Origin: Pleionea litopenaei
GTDB lineage: Bacteria > Pseudomonadota > Gammaproteobacteria > Enterobacterales > Kangiellaceae
Reading direction: 5' to 3'
Length of the DNA: 64,000 bases
Assembly: GCF_031198435.1 (NCBI RefSeq)
Contig: NZ_CP133548.1
Coordinates: 3,134,001 to 3,198,000, forward strand
Both the position numbers and the translations under genes were made by a program. The notes beneath the pieces were generated by a model, which saw only the letters and a list, made by a program, of their open reading frames with translations, had not been told where the DNA came from and did not search any database. Positions 27,809 through 35,529 of this stretch are shown piece by piece (position 1 is the stretch's first letter; the number at the start of each line of letters is the position of its first letter).

Positions 27809-27910
27809 TTGCCCCAGAATTTACATAATGCCCCAAGTCATAAATACCCTGTGGGCAGGGTTAGCGTATTGCTAAGTGGCGTGAATTAAGGCTTTGCCCA
27901 GACTGCCCCA
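27809..27910. repeat. TGCCCCA repeats upstream of alpA
   Basis: TGCCCCA at 27810, 27829 and 27904 (and TGCCCA at 27895), in the gene-free stretch 27694-28171. The same motif, reversed, occurs twice after the integrase operon near 10416 and 10482, suggesting one factor that binds both parts of the island. Confidence 0.45.
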
Positions 27911-27992
27911 AAAGCCCAAGGGATGGCGTACTGCTTTGAAGTTTCCTACTCAAAACTCAGTTTTGGTGAGTCGTATGGATTGAGTGTTGATA

Positions 27993-28053
27993 TGTCGAGT
28001 GTATCGACACACAAGAAAGTCATGTCGAAAAAACAGTAAAAAATCGACATGAC
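27993..28053. repeat. Paired TGTCGA/TCGACA inverted repeats
   Basis: TGTCGA-N5-TCGACA at 27993-28009, then a larger GTCATGTCGA (28019-28028) ... TCGACATGAC (28044-28053) with perfect 10-bp arms around an A-rich 15-base centre. Four TGTCGA half-sites in 61 bases between the divergent alpA and XRE genes. It could be an operator cluster or iteron-like replication site. Confidence 0.6.
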
Positions 28054-28120
28054 CTGTTCAGGTCTTGGCTCACTTTACTTCGAGAGATGGCAATTTATTG
28101 CTTTACAACTTGAAGATAAA

Positions 28121-28140
28121 AGTGAAACTATAATTTCACT
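28121..28140 (+). promoter_or_regulatory. Palindromic operator of the XRE gene at 28172
   Basis: AGTGAAA-CTATAA-TTTCACT, perfect 7-bp arms with a TATAAT-like centre, 32 bases before the start codon. A GTTTCAT half-site lies directly before the ATG. Autorepression is the simplest reading. Confidence 0.6.
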
Positions 28141-28171
28141 AAATTAAGATTTAAGAAAACATAGTTTCATT

Positions 28172-28486
28172 ATGGATACTGTCGAGCCAAAATCAAAACG
28201 CACTGCGGTCATATTCCCTAGACAAAGGAAGATGTTAAACATCTTGGGCGAAAACTTAACATTGGCGATGAAGAGACGCGGCATTACTCAAGAAATGATG
28301 CATAGTAGGACAGGGATTTCTAAGCCAACACTGCGTAAAATATCAAAAGGTGATCCTTCCGTTTCACTTGGTCACTACGTTAAGGTTTTGGCAGTCCTAG
28401 GCTTGTTAGACGACCTAACCAAGGTTGCCCGTGATGACGAGCTGGGAAGAAAGATCCAAGACATCCAATTGCTAAATAAAAAATAA
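28172..28486 (+). CDS. XRE-family transcriptional regulator
   Basis: 104 residues with a helix-turn-helix in the middle (LAMKRRGITQEMMHSRTGISKPTLRKISKGDPSVS). The style, with a HTH followed by YVKVLAVLGLLDDLTKVA, is that of HipB-like antitoxin or repressor proteins. It stands alone on the plus strand; the HipA-like gene downstream is on the other strand and has its own HTH partner. Upstream is a perfect palindrome at 28121. Its target may be island genes, or it may be an antitoxin whose toxin has been lost; the palindromes behind it at 28611-28669 are compatible with the second idea. Confidence 0.8.
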   Translation: MDTVEPKSKRTAVIFPRQRKMLNILGENLTLAMKRRGITQEMMHSRTGISKPTLRKISKGDPSVSLGHYVKVLAVLGLLDDLTKVARDDELGRKIQDIQLLNKK

Positions 28487-28610
28487 GGGCGTCATATTCT
28501 TATAGCATTTGCTCATGTCCACATCGCTAAAACTTGGCAAACAATGCCAGCCAGCTTCAAAGAAGAAAGATAGCTATTAAGGGGCTGATTTATACTCAAC
28601 CAGAACCCGT

Positions 28611-28669
28611 TTACACTTTTATGCGCATAAAAATGTAAAATTCCGCACTTTTATGCGCGTAAAAGTGCG
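28611..28669. repeat. Twin near-perfect palindromes between convergent genes
   Basis: 28611-28638 is a 28-bp palindrome with 13 of 14 pairs (core TTTTATGCGCATAAAA). 28644-28669 is a second with 12 of 13 pairs and the same core CACTTTTATGCGC. They lie between the 3' ends of the XRE and HipA-like genes, in 28487-28805 where no gene is seen, so they cannot be the promoter operators of either. They may mark a removed gene or a structural site. Confidence 0.7.
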
Positions 28670-28727
28670 CAATACAAGCTGAGTACTCGTCTTTGCGTTT
28701 TACCGAACGGGGGAATGCAGAGGTTGG

Positions 28728-28770
28728 AGGTCTACACAAAGTGACTTTATGGGTAACAATCTGTAGACCT
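28728..28770. repeat. 9-bp inverted repeat, long loop
   Basis: AGGTCTACA (28728-28736) and TGTAGACCT (28762-28770) are perfect inverted arms around 25 bases. No T run follows on either strand, so it is not a standard terminator. Confidence 0.4.
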
Positions 28771-28805
28771 TGTATTTATTGTGAATTGAAAAGTTTGTTT
28801 TACTT

Positions 28806-30155
28806 TCATTGAAAAAGCGCTGCATTTTCCTGTTTGCGCTGATCCAATGTCTTAGCAATCGCAGACACTGTTGTTTTACTGATCCCTTGCTGCTGTGCCA
28901 GATACGTAAATTGGCTGATGGCTTCTGCGACTTCTTCAATGACTTGCCTTGCATCATGCCAATTCGCAAAGCCAGCACTGGTAGCAAGTTTTTGCATCAC
29001 CTTAAGCGGTGGCGCTTTACCATAACCTCCGAACGCAGTGGCGTGTTCGTTGAATGGATGTGGGCTGTAGGTAACATCGTAAAAAGGGGCAGGATCCCAT
29101 TGACCGTCATCCGCTTGCAAAAACGCCCAGTTTTTACTGTGGTCGTCCTGATTAGACGACAGCAGGTTAAAAACGGCACGGCGAAATTGCAGCTGTCCAG
29201 CCGCTGGCGATTTACACAACTGACGGCTGGCTTTAATTAAATCAATGTAATCTAAACTTGGCGTTCGAAAGTCTACATCCAGCAGCCCGCAAGCGCTGTG
29301 CATATGCAATCGACCTGCACTGCGCTTTCTGCCTAAGTCGGCCTGTTCAGTGACATAATCAAAACGCTTAAGCGCCAACCAAGCAGACGCACCGCTTGTA
29401 GGTGGTGCTTCAATGAGTTGCCAAACTGGTGGTTGACACTTCGCTTGTTCAGCCATTTGTAAATAAACCGCCTCACACAAACCTTCTTCATGGCCAAGTG
29501 CGAGATTTTTAGAGGTAAACTTCACCAGCCAAGCCTCATCTCCAAGCTGAGCGAAGGTTCGACAATGCTGAGTTTCCCCAGCAGGCATATAAATTTGTGC
29601 CTTAGGTCTGGCCCCACCCGAACTACCTCCGGCGACTAATGCGGCCAACACCTGTTGAGTATGCCCATCTAACTCATCGTGGTTGTCGTCCATATAATCT
29701 GACATTGAAGCATCGAACAGCGTTTGTGCTTCTAAGCCCAAGGTTGCTAAATCAATGTCCGCGTATGTCGTGGCTGAAAACTCAGACACCGGAGAAAAAG
29801 ACAGCGCTCCCATGCCTTTATCACCGACAAAGGCCAGTCTATCCATCGCCGTTAATTGATTAGGTAGGATGCCCTTTTGCCGGAAAATACGATCTTGTAA
29901 CAACATGCCCCAGCCATCGGGCAAACAATCTCCAAATACGCCATGTACACCTTGGTGCGGCGCTTTAGGTGCGGCTTGAACTAGCGTATTCGCTTGCAAG
30001 GTAAACGGTGATAAATTGCCAAACTGCTGCAAATAGTCGTCAGTATACTGAAAAAAAACGCCTTGCCGATTCTGCGCCAAGACTCCAACAGATATCTGCT
30101 TACCTGAGCTTAGCGTACGAGTAACATTAAGCTTCTGAATCGGTTTAAAACTCAT
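28806..30155 (-). CDS. HipA-like kinase toxin
   Basis: 449 residues. The N-terminal subdomain (about 1-110, VGVLAQNRQGVFFQYTDDYL, FGDCLPDGWGMLLQDR) is followed by the HipA kinase core with the glycine loop VAGGSSGGARPK, WLVKFTSK (ATP lysine), the catalytic NQDDHSKNWAFL (Asp near 336) and the metal-binding FYDVTYSP. HipA proteins phosphorylate aminoacyl-tRNA synthetases such as GltX, stopping growth; the target here is unknown. It overlaps the HTH gene at 30145 by 11 bases, giving the usual antitoxin-first order. Its position at the right end suits an addiction role. Confidence 0.9.
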   Translation of the reverse strand: MSFKPIQKLNVTRTLSSGKQISVGVLAQNRQGVFFQYTDDYLQQFGNLSPFTLQANTLVQAAPKAPHQGVHGVFGDCLPDGWGMLLQDRIFRQKGILPNQLTAMDRLAFVGDKGMGALSFSPVSEFSATTYADIDLATLGLEAQTLFDASMSDYMDDNHDELDGHTQQVLAALVAGGSSGGARPKAQIYMPAGETQHCRTFAQLGDEAWLVKFTSKNLALGHEEGLCEAVYLQMAEQAKCQPPVWQLIEAPPTSGASAWLALKRFDYVTEQADLGRKRSAGRLHMHSACGLLDVDFRTPSLDYIDLIKASRQLCKSPAAGQLQFRRAVFNLLSSNQDDHSKNWAFLQADDGQWDPAPFYDVTYSPHPFNEHATAFGGYGKAPPLKVMQKLATSAGFANWHDARQVIEEVAEAISQFTYLAQQQGISKTTVSAIAKTLDQRKQENAALFQ

Positions 30156-30435
30156 CTTTTAGCACCTCATCAATACTCGTGGGTATAGCAGCGCGTTCTT
30201 TGCTAAGTTGCGTGAGCTGATAAAGCCTATCTAGCGAATCAAGTGTCTGCCATAGCAACAGCAATTGACGAAATGAAATTTGCCCGGTCAGCTCAAATTT
30301 CTTAATGGTGGCCGCAGGTACACAGCTTCGCTCAGCCAATGCAGCGCGCGACAGCTTTGCCTGCTTGCGTAACTCACGTAAATAAGCCGCATAAGCTTGG
30401 CTTACATCGGTATCATCAAGTAAGGTAAAATTCAT
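30145..30435 (-). CDS. HipB-like antitoxin/repressor
   Basis: 96 residues from the ATG at 30435 (MNFTLLDDTD); an upstream ATG 11 codons earlier would run into the operator, so it is less likely. The helix-turn-helix is KLSRAALAERSCVPAATIKKFELTG. It should bind the two TGGATA-N6-TATCCA sites upstream and, with the kinase encoded downstream, form the repressing toxin-antitoxin complex. The stop overlaps the kinase start. Confidence 0.82.
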   Translation of the reverse strand: MNFTLLDDTDVSQAYAAYLRELRKQAKLSRAALAERSCVPAATIKKFELTGQISFRQLLLLWQTLDSLDRLYQLTQLSKERAAIPTSIDEVLKDEF

Positions 30436-30449
30436 CCGCAAAGACCAAA

Positions 30450-30508
30450 TGGATACAGTTATATCCATTATAGCGAAATAAAACAGAACTTGGATACTAT
30501 AATATCCA
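30450..30508 (-). promoter_or_regulatory. Two identical HipB-type operators with promoter
   Basis: TGGATA-N6-TATCCA at 30450-30467 and again at 30491-30508, 41 bp apart (about four helical turns). A perfect minus-strand -10 box TATAAT (30472-30467) lies at the edge of the first site. The arrangement is typical of cooperative autorepression by a HipAB complex. Confidence 0.8.
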
Positions 30509-30640
30509 TCAGTGCGTAGAGTGTTGAAAAAATTACTCGATAAAGCCCTTCAAAACTGCTACTTTTAAGTACTAACAGCAGCAAAAAAACGGCACTTTTT
30601 TTCCATTGCTAACCACTAAGATTTCGTAAAAGCCATAGGC

Positions 30641-30665
30641 AAGTGGTGGGCAGTTTGGTGGGCAA
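30641..30665 (+). repeat. TGGTGGGCA pair near the right island end
   Basis: AAGTGGTGGGCA-GTT-TGGTGGGCAA, matching 8542-8566 at the left end except for the central three bases (22 of 25 identical). Copies at 30644 and 30656 are 12 bp apart, as on the left. They are probable arm sites of attR. No gene is seen in 30509-30891. Confidence 0.75.
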
Positions 30666-30734
30666 ACAGGCATTTTTGAACGGTTTCTTTTCGATAAATC
30701 ATTGATTTTGTTAGGGTCTAACCCGCTACTCAAT

Positions 30735-30758
30735 GAGCAGATCCAGAATATTGAGTAA
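30735..30758 (+). other. attR: displaced 3' end of yicC
   Basis: GAGCAGATCCA plus the next 13 bases encode Glu-Gln-Ile-Gln-Asn-Ile-Glu-stop, the exact C-terminus of yicC, with different third-position bases (CAG/AAT/ATT/GAG/TAA against CAA/AAC/ATC/GAA/TAG). This is the original chromosomal yicC end left behind by integration. Confidence 0.88.
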
Positions 30759-30882
30759 GCATGAATCGACAATGGCTATCGCGTAATTTGAAGTTTCATG
30801 ATCTTGTATCGAAATAGCAGAACAAAAGGCTTAAATTCGTAGCAAATACTGCTATGATTTTGGCTAGCAGTAACCATTCTGA

Positions 30883-31509
<627 letters not shown>

Positions 31510-31609
31510 GGCTGGTTTCTGGGTTATTATAGACGGCTATTTTGCGCTGCTGTGGTGAAGCCAGGTCAGCGGCGGCTAAGTCAATTTTTAAGTAAGTGGA
31601 GAGAAGCGA

Positions 31610-31849
31610 ATGGCACGAGTGACCGTTCAAGATGCAGTCGATAAGATTGGTAACCGATTTGATCTCGTATTGGTGTCGTCTAAGCGCGCCCGTCAATTAG
31701 CCACACAGGGCAAAGACCCGATGGTTGATTGGGATAACGACAAGCCTACCGTCGTTGCACTACGTGAAATCGAAGAAGGATTAGTAAACCGCGGCAACGT
31801 CGATCGCCTCGGTCAAGTCGTTGAAGACGATATGGGTTACGCTGAATAA
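31610..31849 (+). CDS. rpoZ: RNA polymerase omega subunit
   Basis: 79 residues with the conserved [30 protein letters not shown] start and the [12 protein letters not shown] segment. Omega helps RNA polymerase assembly by clamping the beta-prime subunit and forms part of a ppGpp site with it. GGAGAGAAG lies before the ATG. It sits between gmk and spoT as in Escherichia coli and is followed by a strong terminator, so spoT needs its own promoter. Confidence 0.97.
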   Translation: MARVTVQDAVDKIGNRFDLVLVSSKRARQLATQGKDPMVDWDNDKPTVVALREIEEGLVNRGNVDRLGQVVEDDMGYAE

Positions 31850-31871
31850 TATTTGTTCAGTCTTTTTTAGT

Positions 31872-31914
31872 AAGCTACCGCCTTTCACAGCTGTGAGGCG
31901 GTAGCTTTCTTTTA
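31872..31914 (+). terminator. Rho-independent terminator after rpoZ
   Basis: AAGCTACCGCCT and AGGCGGTAGCTT form a 12-bp stem around TTCACAGCTGTG, followed by a TCTTTT run. Confidence 0.85.
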
Positions 31915-32069
31915 TGTGTTCTATTATTCTCAATAGAAGGCATTTTCAAAGGTTTTGCAACGTTAAAACCGAATATTCCTAAGGCATTAAGTCTTGCCGG
32001 CTTAATAATAGTTGAGTCAATGTGCGTCATTACTGACGAGTATTCATTTCGAATGGCGGAGAAGTTAGA

Positions 32070-34172
32070 TTGTATTTGTTCGCAGGTTTAAAAGAACAGC
32101 TGGAAACCTACCTCGATAGCGAGCCAGTCGCGCAGGTGCAAGAAGCCTATATTCTTGCTCGCGACGCTCACCAGGGGCAATTGCGCTCATCTGGCGATCC
32201 TTACATTACTCATCCGGTTGCTGTGGCACGAATCTTGGCCGAATATCACTTTGATCCGCAAACCATAATGGCTGCTTTGCTGCACGACGTTATCGAAGAT
32301 TGCGACGTCTCGAAGGAACAGTTAGCGGAGCAGTTTGGCAATCAAGTAGCCGACTTAGTTGAAGGGGTGAGTAAGCTAACACAAATCAAATTTCGCACTC
32401 GTGCCGAAGCGCAAGCGGAAAACTTCCGCAAAATGATGATGGCGATGGTGCAAGATATTCGAGTGATTTTGATCAAACTTGCTGACCGACTCCACAATAT
32501 GCGCACCCTCGGCTCACTTCGTCCAGACAAACGACGTCGCATAGCCAATGAGACCCTCGAGATCTATGCGCCTATTGCATTGCGATTGGGTATGTACGGT
32601 ATTCGTGGCGAGCTTGAAGATCTGGGTTTTGCGGCTCGTTACCCGGCGCGTTATCGCGTGTTAAAAGAGTCGGTCAAGAAAGCTCGGGGTAACCGCAAAG
32701 AAATCGTTAATACTATAATTGAAACGATACAAGAACGACTCGAGGCCGATGTTTTACACGCCCGCGTACTGGGTCGAGAGAAAGACCTGTTCAGTATTTA
32801 TCGTAAGATGAAAGAGAAGCGCAGTTCGTTCAATGAAGTCATGGATGTTTACGCGTTTCGAGTGATTTGTGATTCAGAAGATACGTGCTATCGAATTTTA
32901 GGCTTCTTGCACAGTTTATACATTCCAGTGCCTGGGCGCTTTAAAGATTACATTGCCATTCCTAAAGCGAATGGCTATCAAAGTTTGCACACAACCTTGA
33001 AGGGCCCACACGGGCTGCATATTGAAGTGCAAATTCGCACCGAGTCGATGGAGCAAATGGCCGAAAACGGCGTTGCCGCGCATTGGTTATATAAGTCAAA
33101 TAACGACTCAAATCCAGCGGAATTAAAAGCTCGCGAATGGATGAAAAGTTTAATGGAGTTACAGAGCCGAGCAGGCGACTCCATGGAGTTTATTGAAAAC
33201 GTTAAAATTGACTTATTCCCAGATGAAGTCTTTGTCTTCACTCCCAACGGTTCCATTATTGTATTGCCGCATGGCGCCACGCCCATCGACTTTGCCTATG
33301 CGATTCATACCGATGTCGGTAATAGTTGTATCGCGTGTAAGATCGATCGGCAAATCATGCCGCTAAGTACTCCGCTAATCAATGGCAGCACCGTTGAAAT
33401 TATTACCGCCCCCGGAGCGAAACCAAACCCGAGTTGGTTAAGTTTTGTGATTACCGGAAAAGCGCGCGCGAACATTCGTCACTTCTTAAAACATCTTCGT
33501 CAAGACGAAGCGATTGAACTGGGTGAGCGACTGCTTGAGCGGGCATTAGGTGAACATACGCTTAAAGATTTTAGTGATGACACTAAACAAAAACTTGCGA
33601 CCAATATTCGACATAAATCGTTCGATGATGTACTCGCAGAAATTGGCTTAGGCCGATTGGCAAGCATTGTGATTGCGCATCGATTAATGCCAAAACAAGA
33701 TACTGAGTCAGAACAAGATTCGAATGATCAAAAGCCGTTAGCGATTCGTGGAACCGAAGGCTTATTGGTGAGCTACGCTAAGTGTTGTCATCCCATTCCT
33801 TACGAACCTATCGTTGCTTTTGTTTCAGCAGGACGCGGTATTATTATTCATCGCGCTGATTGTAAGAATGTGGCCAAACATCAGTCCGATGATCACAAAT
33901 ACATGCCCGTACAATGGGAAGAGAACATTGCCGGCGAGTTTACCGTTGAACTGAAAATTGTGGTGTTTAACGAGCGTGGAGTGTTGGCACGCGTGACCAG
34001 TGTGATTGCTGATGCAGAAGCCAATATAGTAAATATTGATATTGATCCACAAGATGGCGTGACTAATATTTTGAACTTTACCATGACCGTACGCGATCGT
34101 TTGCATCTGGCGAATATCATACGAAAAGTTCGACGACATAAATTTGTTAATAAAATAATGCGCAGTAAGTAA
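32070..34172 (+). CDS. spoT: Bifunctional (p)ppGpp synthetase/hydrolase
   Basis: 700 residues. The N-terminal HD hydrolase has HPVAVARILAEYHFD and LLHDVIEDC (His-Asp near 71-72). The RelA/SpoT synthetase region follows (YAFRVICD near 260, GRFKDYIAIPKANGYQSLHTT near 302), then TGS (about 388-450) and a C-terminal ACT domain. It makes and destroys the alarmone in the stringent response. The start is a TTG at 32070 with GGCGGAGAAG upstream, giving MYLFAGLKEQLETYL, which matches the E. coli start MYLF. It precedes ridA by 44 bases, so the two may be co-transcribed. Confidence 0.97.
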   Translation: MYLFAGLKEQLETYLDSEPVAQVQEAYILARDAHQGQLRSSGDPYITHPVAVARILAEYHFDPQTIMAALLHDVIEDCDVSKEQLAEQFGNQVADLVEGVSKLTQIKFRTRAEAQAENFRKMMMAMVQDIRVILIKLADRLHNMRTLGSLRPDKRRRIANETLEIYAPIALRLGMYGIRGELEDLGFAARYPARYRVLKESVKKARGNRKEIVNTIIETIQERLEADVLHARVLGREKDLFSIYRKMKEKRSSFNEVMDVYAFRVICDSEDTCYRILGFLHSLYIPVPGRFKDYIAIPKANGYQSLHTTLKGPHGLHIEVQIRTESMEQMAENGVAAHWLYKSNNDSNPAELKAREWMKSLMELQSRAGDSMEFIENVKIDLFPDEVFVFTPNGSIIVLPHGATPIDFAYAIHTDVGNSCIACKIDRQIMPLSTPLINGSTVEIITAPGAKPNPSWLSFVITGKARANIRHFLKHLRQDEAIELGERLLERALGEHTLKDFSDDTKQKLATNIRHKSFDDVLAEIGLGRLASIVIAHRLMPKQDTESEQDSNDQKPLAIRGTEGLLVSYAKCCHPIPYEPIVAFVSAGRGIIIHRADCKNVAKHQSDDHKYMPVQWEENIAGEFTVELKIVVFNERGVLARVTSVIADAEANIVNIDIDPQDGVTNILNFTMTVRDRLHLANIIRKVRRHKFVNKIMRSK

Positions 34173-34222
34173 CTGCACTCATTTGAAATTAGAGTAAGAC
34201 GAATTCTAGAAAAGGAATGATG

Positions 34223-34606
34223 ATGACTAAAGAGATTATTTCAACTGATCAAGCACCTGCGGCAATCGGCACCTATTCTCAAGCGACCAAAGTTGGAAAT
34301 ACGGTGTATTTTTCAGGTCAAATTCCTTTGGACCCAGTGACCATGGAACTGAAAAACGCAAGCATTGAAGAGCAGATTCATCAGGTGTTTAAAAACCTTG
34401 CTGCTGTTGCAGAAGCGGGTGGCGGAAGTTTGAATGACATTGTTAAGCTCAATATATTTCTAACCGACTTGTCTTGCTTTGCAACCGTTAACAGCATTAT
34501 GGCTGAGTACTTTGCTGAGCCTTATCCAGCACGTGCAGCGCTTGGAGTAAAAGAGTTACCAAAGGGCGCGAATGTTGAAATGGATGGCATAATGGTCGTT
34601 GGTTAA
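34223..34606 (+). CDS. ridA: Enamine/imine deaminase RidA
   Basis: 127 residues from the third of three consecutive ATGs (34217, 34220, 34223); only the third is properly spaced from AAAAGGA. The family motifs [23 protein letters not shown], the catalytic Arg in [22 protein letters not shown], and length fit RidA, which deaminates reactive 2-aminoacrylate and related enamines from threonine/serine dehydration. SpoT-RidA-TrmH order is conserved in many gammaproteobacteria. Confidence 0.95.
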   Translation: MTKEIISTDQAPAAIGTYSQATKVGNTVYFSGQIPLDPVTMELKNASIEEQIHQVFKNLAAVAEAGGGSLNDIVKLNIFLTDLSCFATVNSIMAEYFAEPYPARAALGVKELPKGANVEMDGIMVVG

Positions 34607-34769
34607 GTTTTTACGTTTTTTGCTGTAAAGTGCACTGGGTGAATTGATTATAAATAGAATCTTAAGGGTCTTAATTTTAGGCTTTTCAAGAACCTAAGTT
34701 TTCTTAACATTTTAATCTAGTCTAAAGCACTCTAAAGCATTCACAAGTCTTAGTCAGTTGGAAAGACCC

Positions 34770-35447
34770 ATGAAAGAAAATCGTTTGGCACGAATTACGC
34801 AATTGCTTAATGATCGACAACCCGATCTAACCGTGTTGATGGATCAAGTGCATAAGCCGCATAATTTGGCCGCGGTGGTGCGCACCGCTGATGCGGTGGG
34901 CATTGGAGAAGTTCATGCGGTGAAAGCCGAAGGTCGACTGAATCGATGCAGTGGCACAGCGATGGGCAGTGATCGTTGGGTTAAAACGCACAGATACAAT
35001 ACCTTCAGTGATGCTATTGATGCAGTGAAAGGCCAGTCGATGCAAGTTTTAGCGGCTCATTTTTCAGATCGGGCGGTTGATTTTCGCAGTATTGATTACA
35101 CCAAGCCGACTTGTATTCTCCTTGGAGCCGAAAAATATGGTGTCACCGATGAAGCTGCCGCAGCCGCTGATGAACACATTTTGATTCCTATGCTCGGAAT
35201 GGTGCAGTCGTTAAATGTATCTGTGGCAAATGCCATTATTTTATACGAAGCTCAACGGCAACGAGAGCTAGCCGATATGTATGGAAAGCGAAGGATCCCT
35301 GACGATGATTATAAGCGCCTATGCTTTGAGTGGTTACACCCTCAAGTCATGCGGTTTTGTCAGAAACATAAAATACGCTATCCCGAGATAAATGAGTTTG
35401 GGGATATCGACGATCCTGAATGGCAAGCCTTAAGAAAGTCAGTTTAA
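34770..35447 (+). CDS. trmH: tRNA (guanosine-18-2'-O)-methyltransferase TrmH
   Basis: 225 residues from the ATG at 34770, preceded by GGAAAGA; an in-frame TTG four codons upstream overlaps this ribosome binding site. SPOUT motifs are present: QPDLTVLMDQVHKPHNLAAVVRTAD, LLGAEKYGVTD and IPMLGMVQSLNVSVANA. It methylates G18 in the tRNA D-loop using SAM. The stop codon is inside the loop of a terminator hairpin, so the gene ends the spoT cluster. Confidence 0.96.
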   Translation: MKENRLARITQLLNDRQPDLTVLMDQVHKPHNLAAVVRTADAVGIGEVHAVKAEGRLNRCSGTAMGSDRWVKTHRYNTFSDAIDAVKGQSMQVLAAHFSDRAVDFRSIDYTKPTCILLGAEKYGVTDEAAAAADEHILIPMLGMVQSLNVSVANAIILYEAQRQRELADMYGKRRIPDDDYKRLCFEWLHPQVMRFCQKHKIRYPEINEFGDIDDPEWQALRKSV

Positions 35448-35464
35448 TTACTGGCTTTTTTTTT
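35436..35464 (+). terminator. Terminator overlapping the trmH stop
   Basis: AAGTCAGT, loop TTAATT, ACTGGCTT (one G-T pair), then nine T. The TAA of trmH lies in the loop. Confidence 0.8.
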
Positions 35465-35529
35465 AAGGACTGTAATAAATTCATGTCGAGCAAGACATTA
35501 ATAGTAAATTAGTTAGCAAGGTTAAACGT

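Larger units (their letters stand above)
8403..30745. mobile_element. 22.3 kb integrative genomic island at the 3' end of yicC
   Basis: The boundaries are the 11-bp identical cores GAGCAGATCCA at 8403-8413 and 30735-30745; both are followed by sequence encoding QNIE-stop. The integrase gene lies next to the left end. Cargo is a type I restriction-modification defence operon, PIN/ImmA and HipAB-like pairs, AlpA and DUF927. No capsid, tail, relaxase or mating-pore gene is recognisable. The yicC 3' end is a known target of mobilisable islands helped by SXT/R391-type conjugative elements in vibrios; this island resembles those in site and cargo type, but mobilisation by such an element is inference. 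Confidence 0.93.

Noticed and set aside
8403-30745. Island as a complete prophage or conjugative element
   Set aside because: No capsid, tail, lysis, relaxase, coupling protein or pilus gene can be seen between the att sites.
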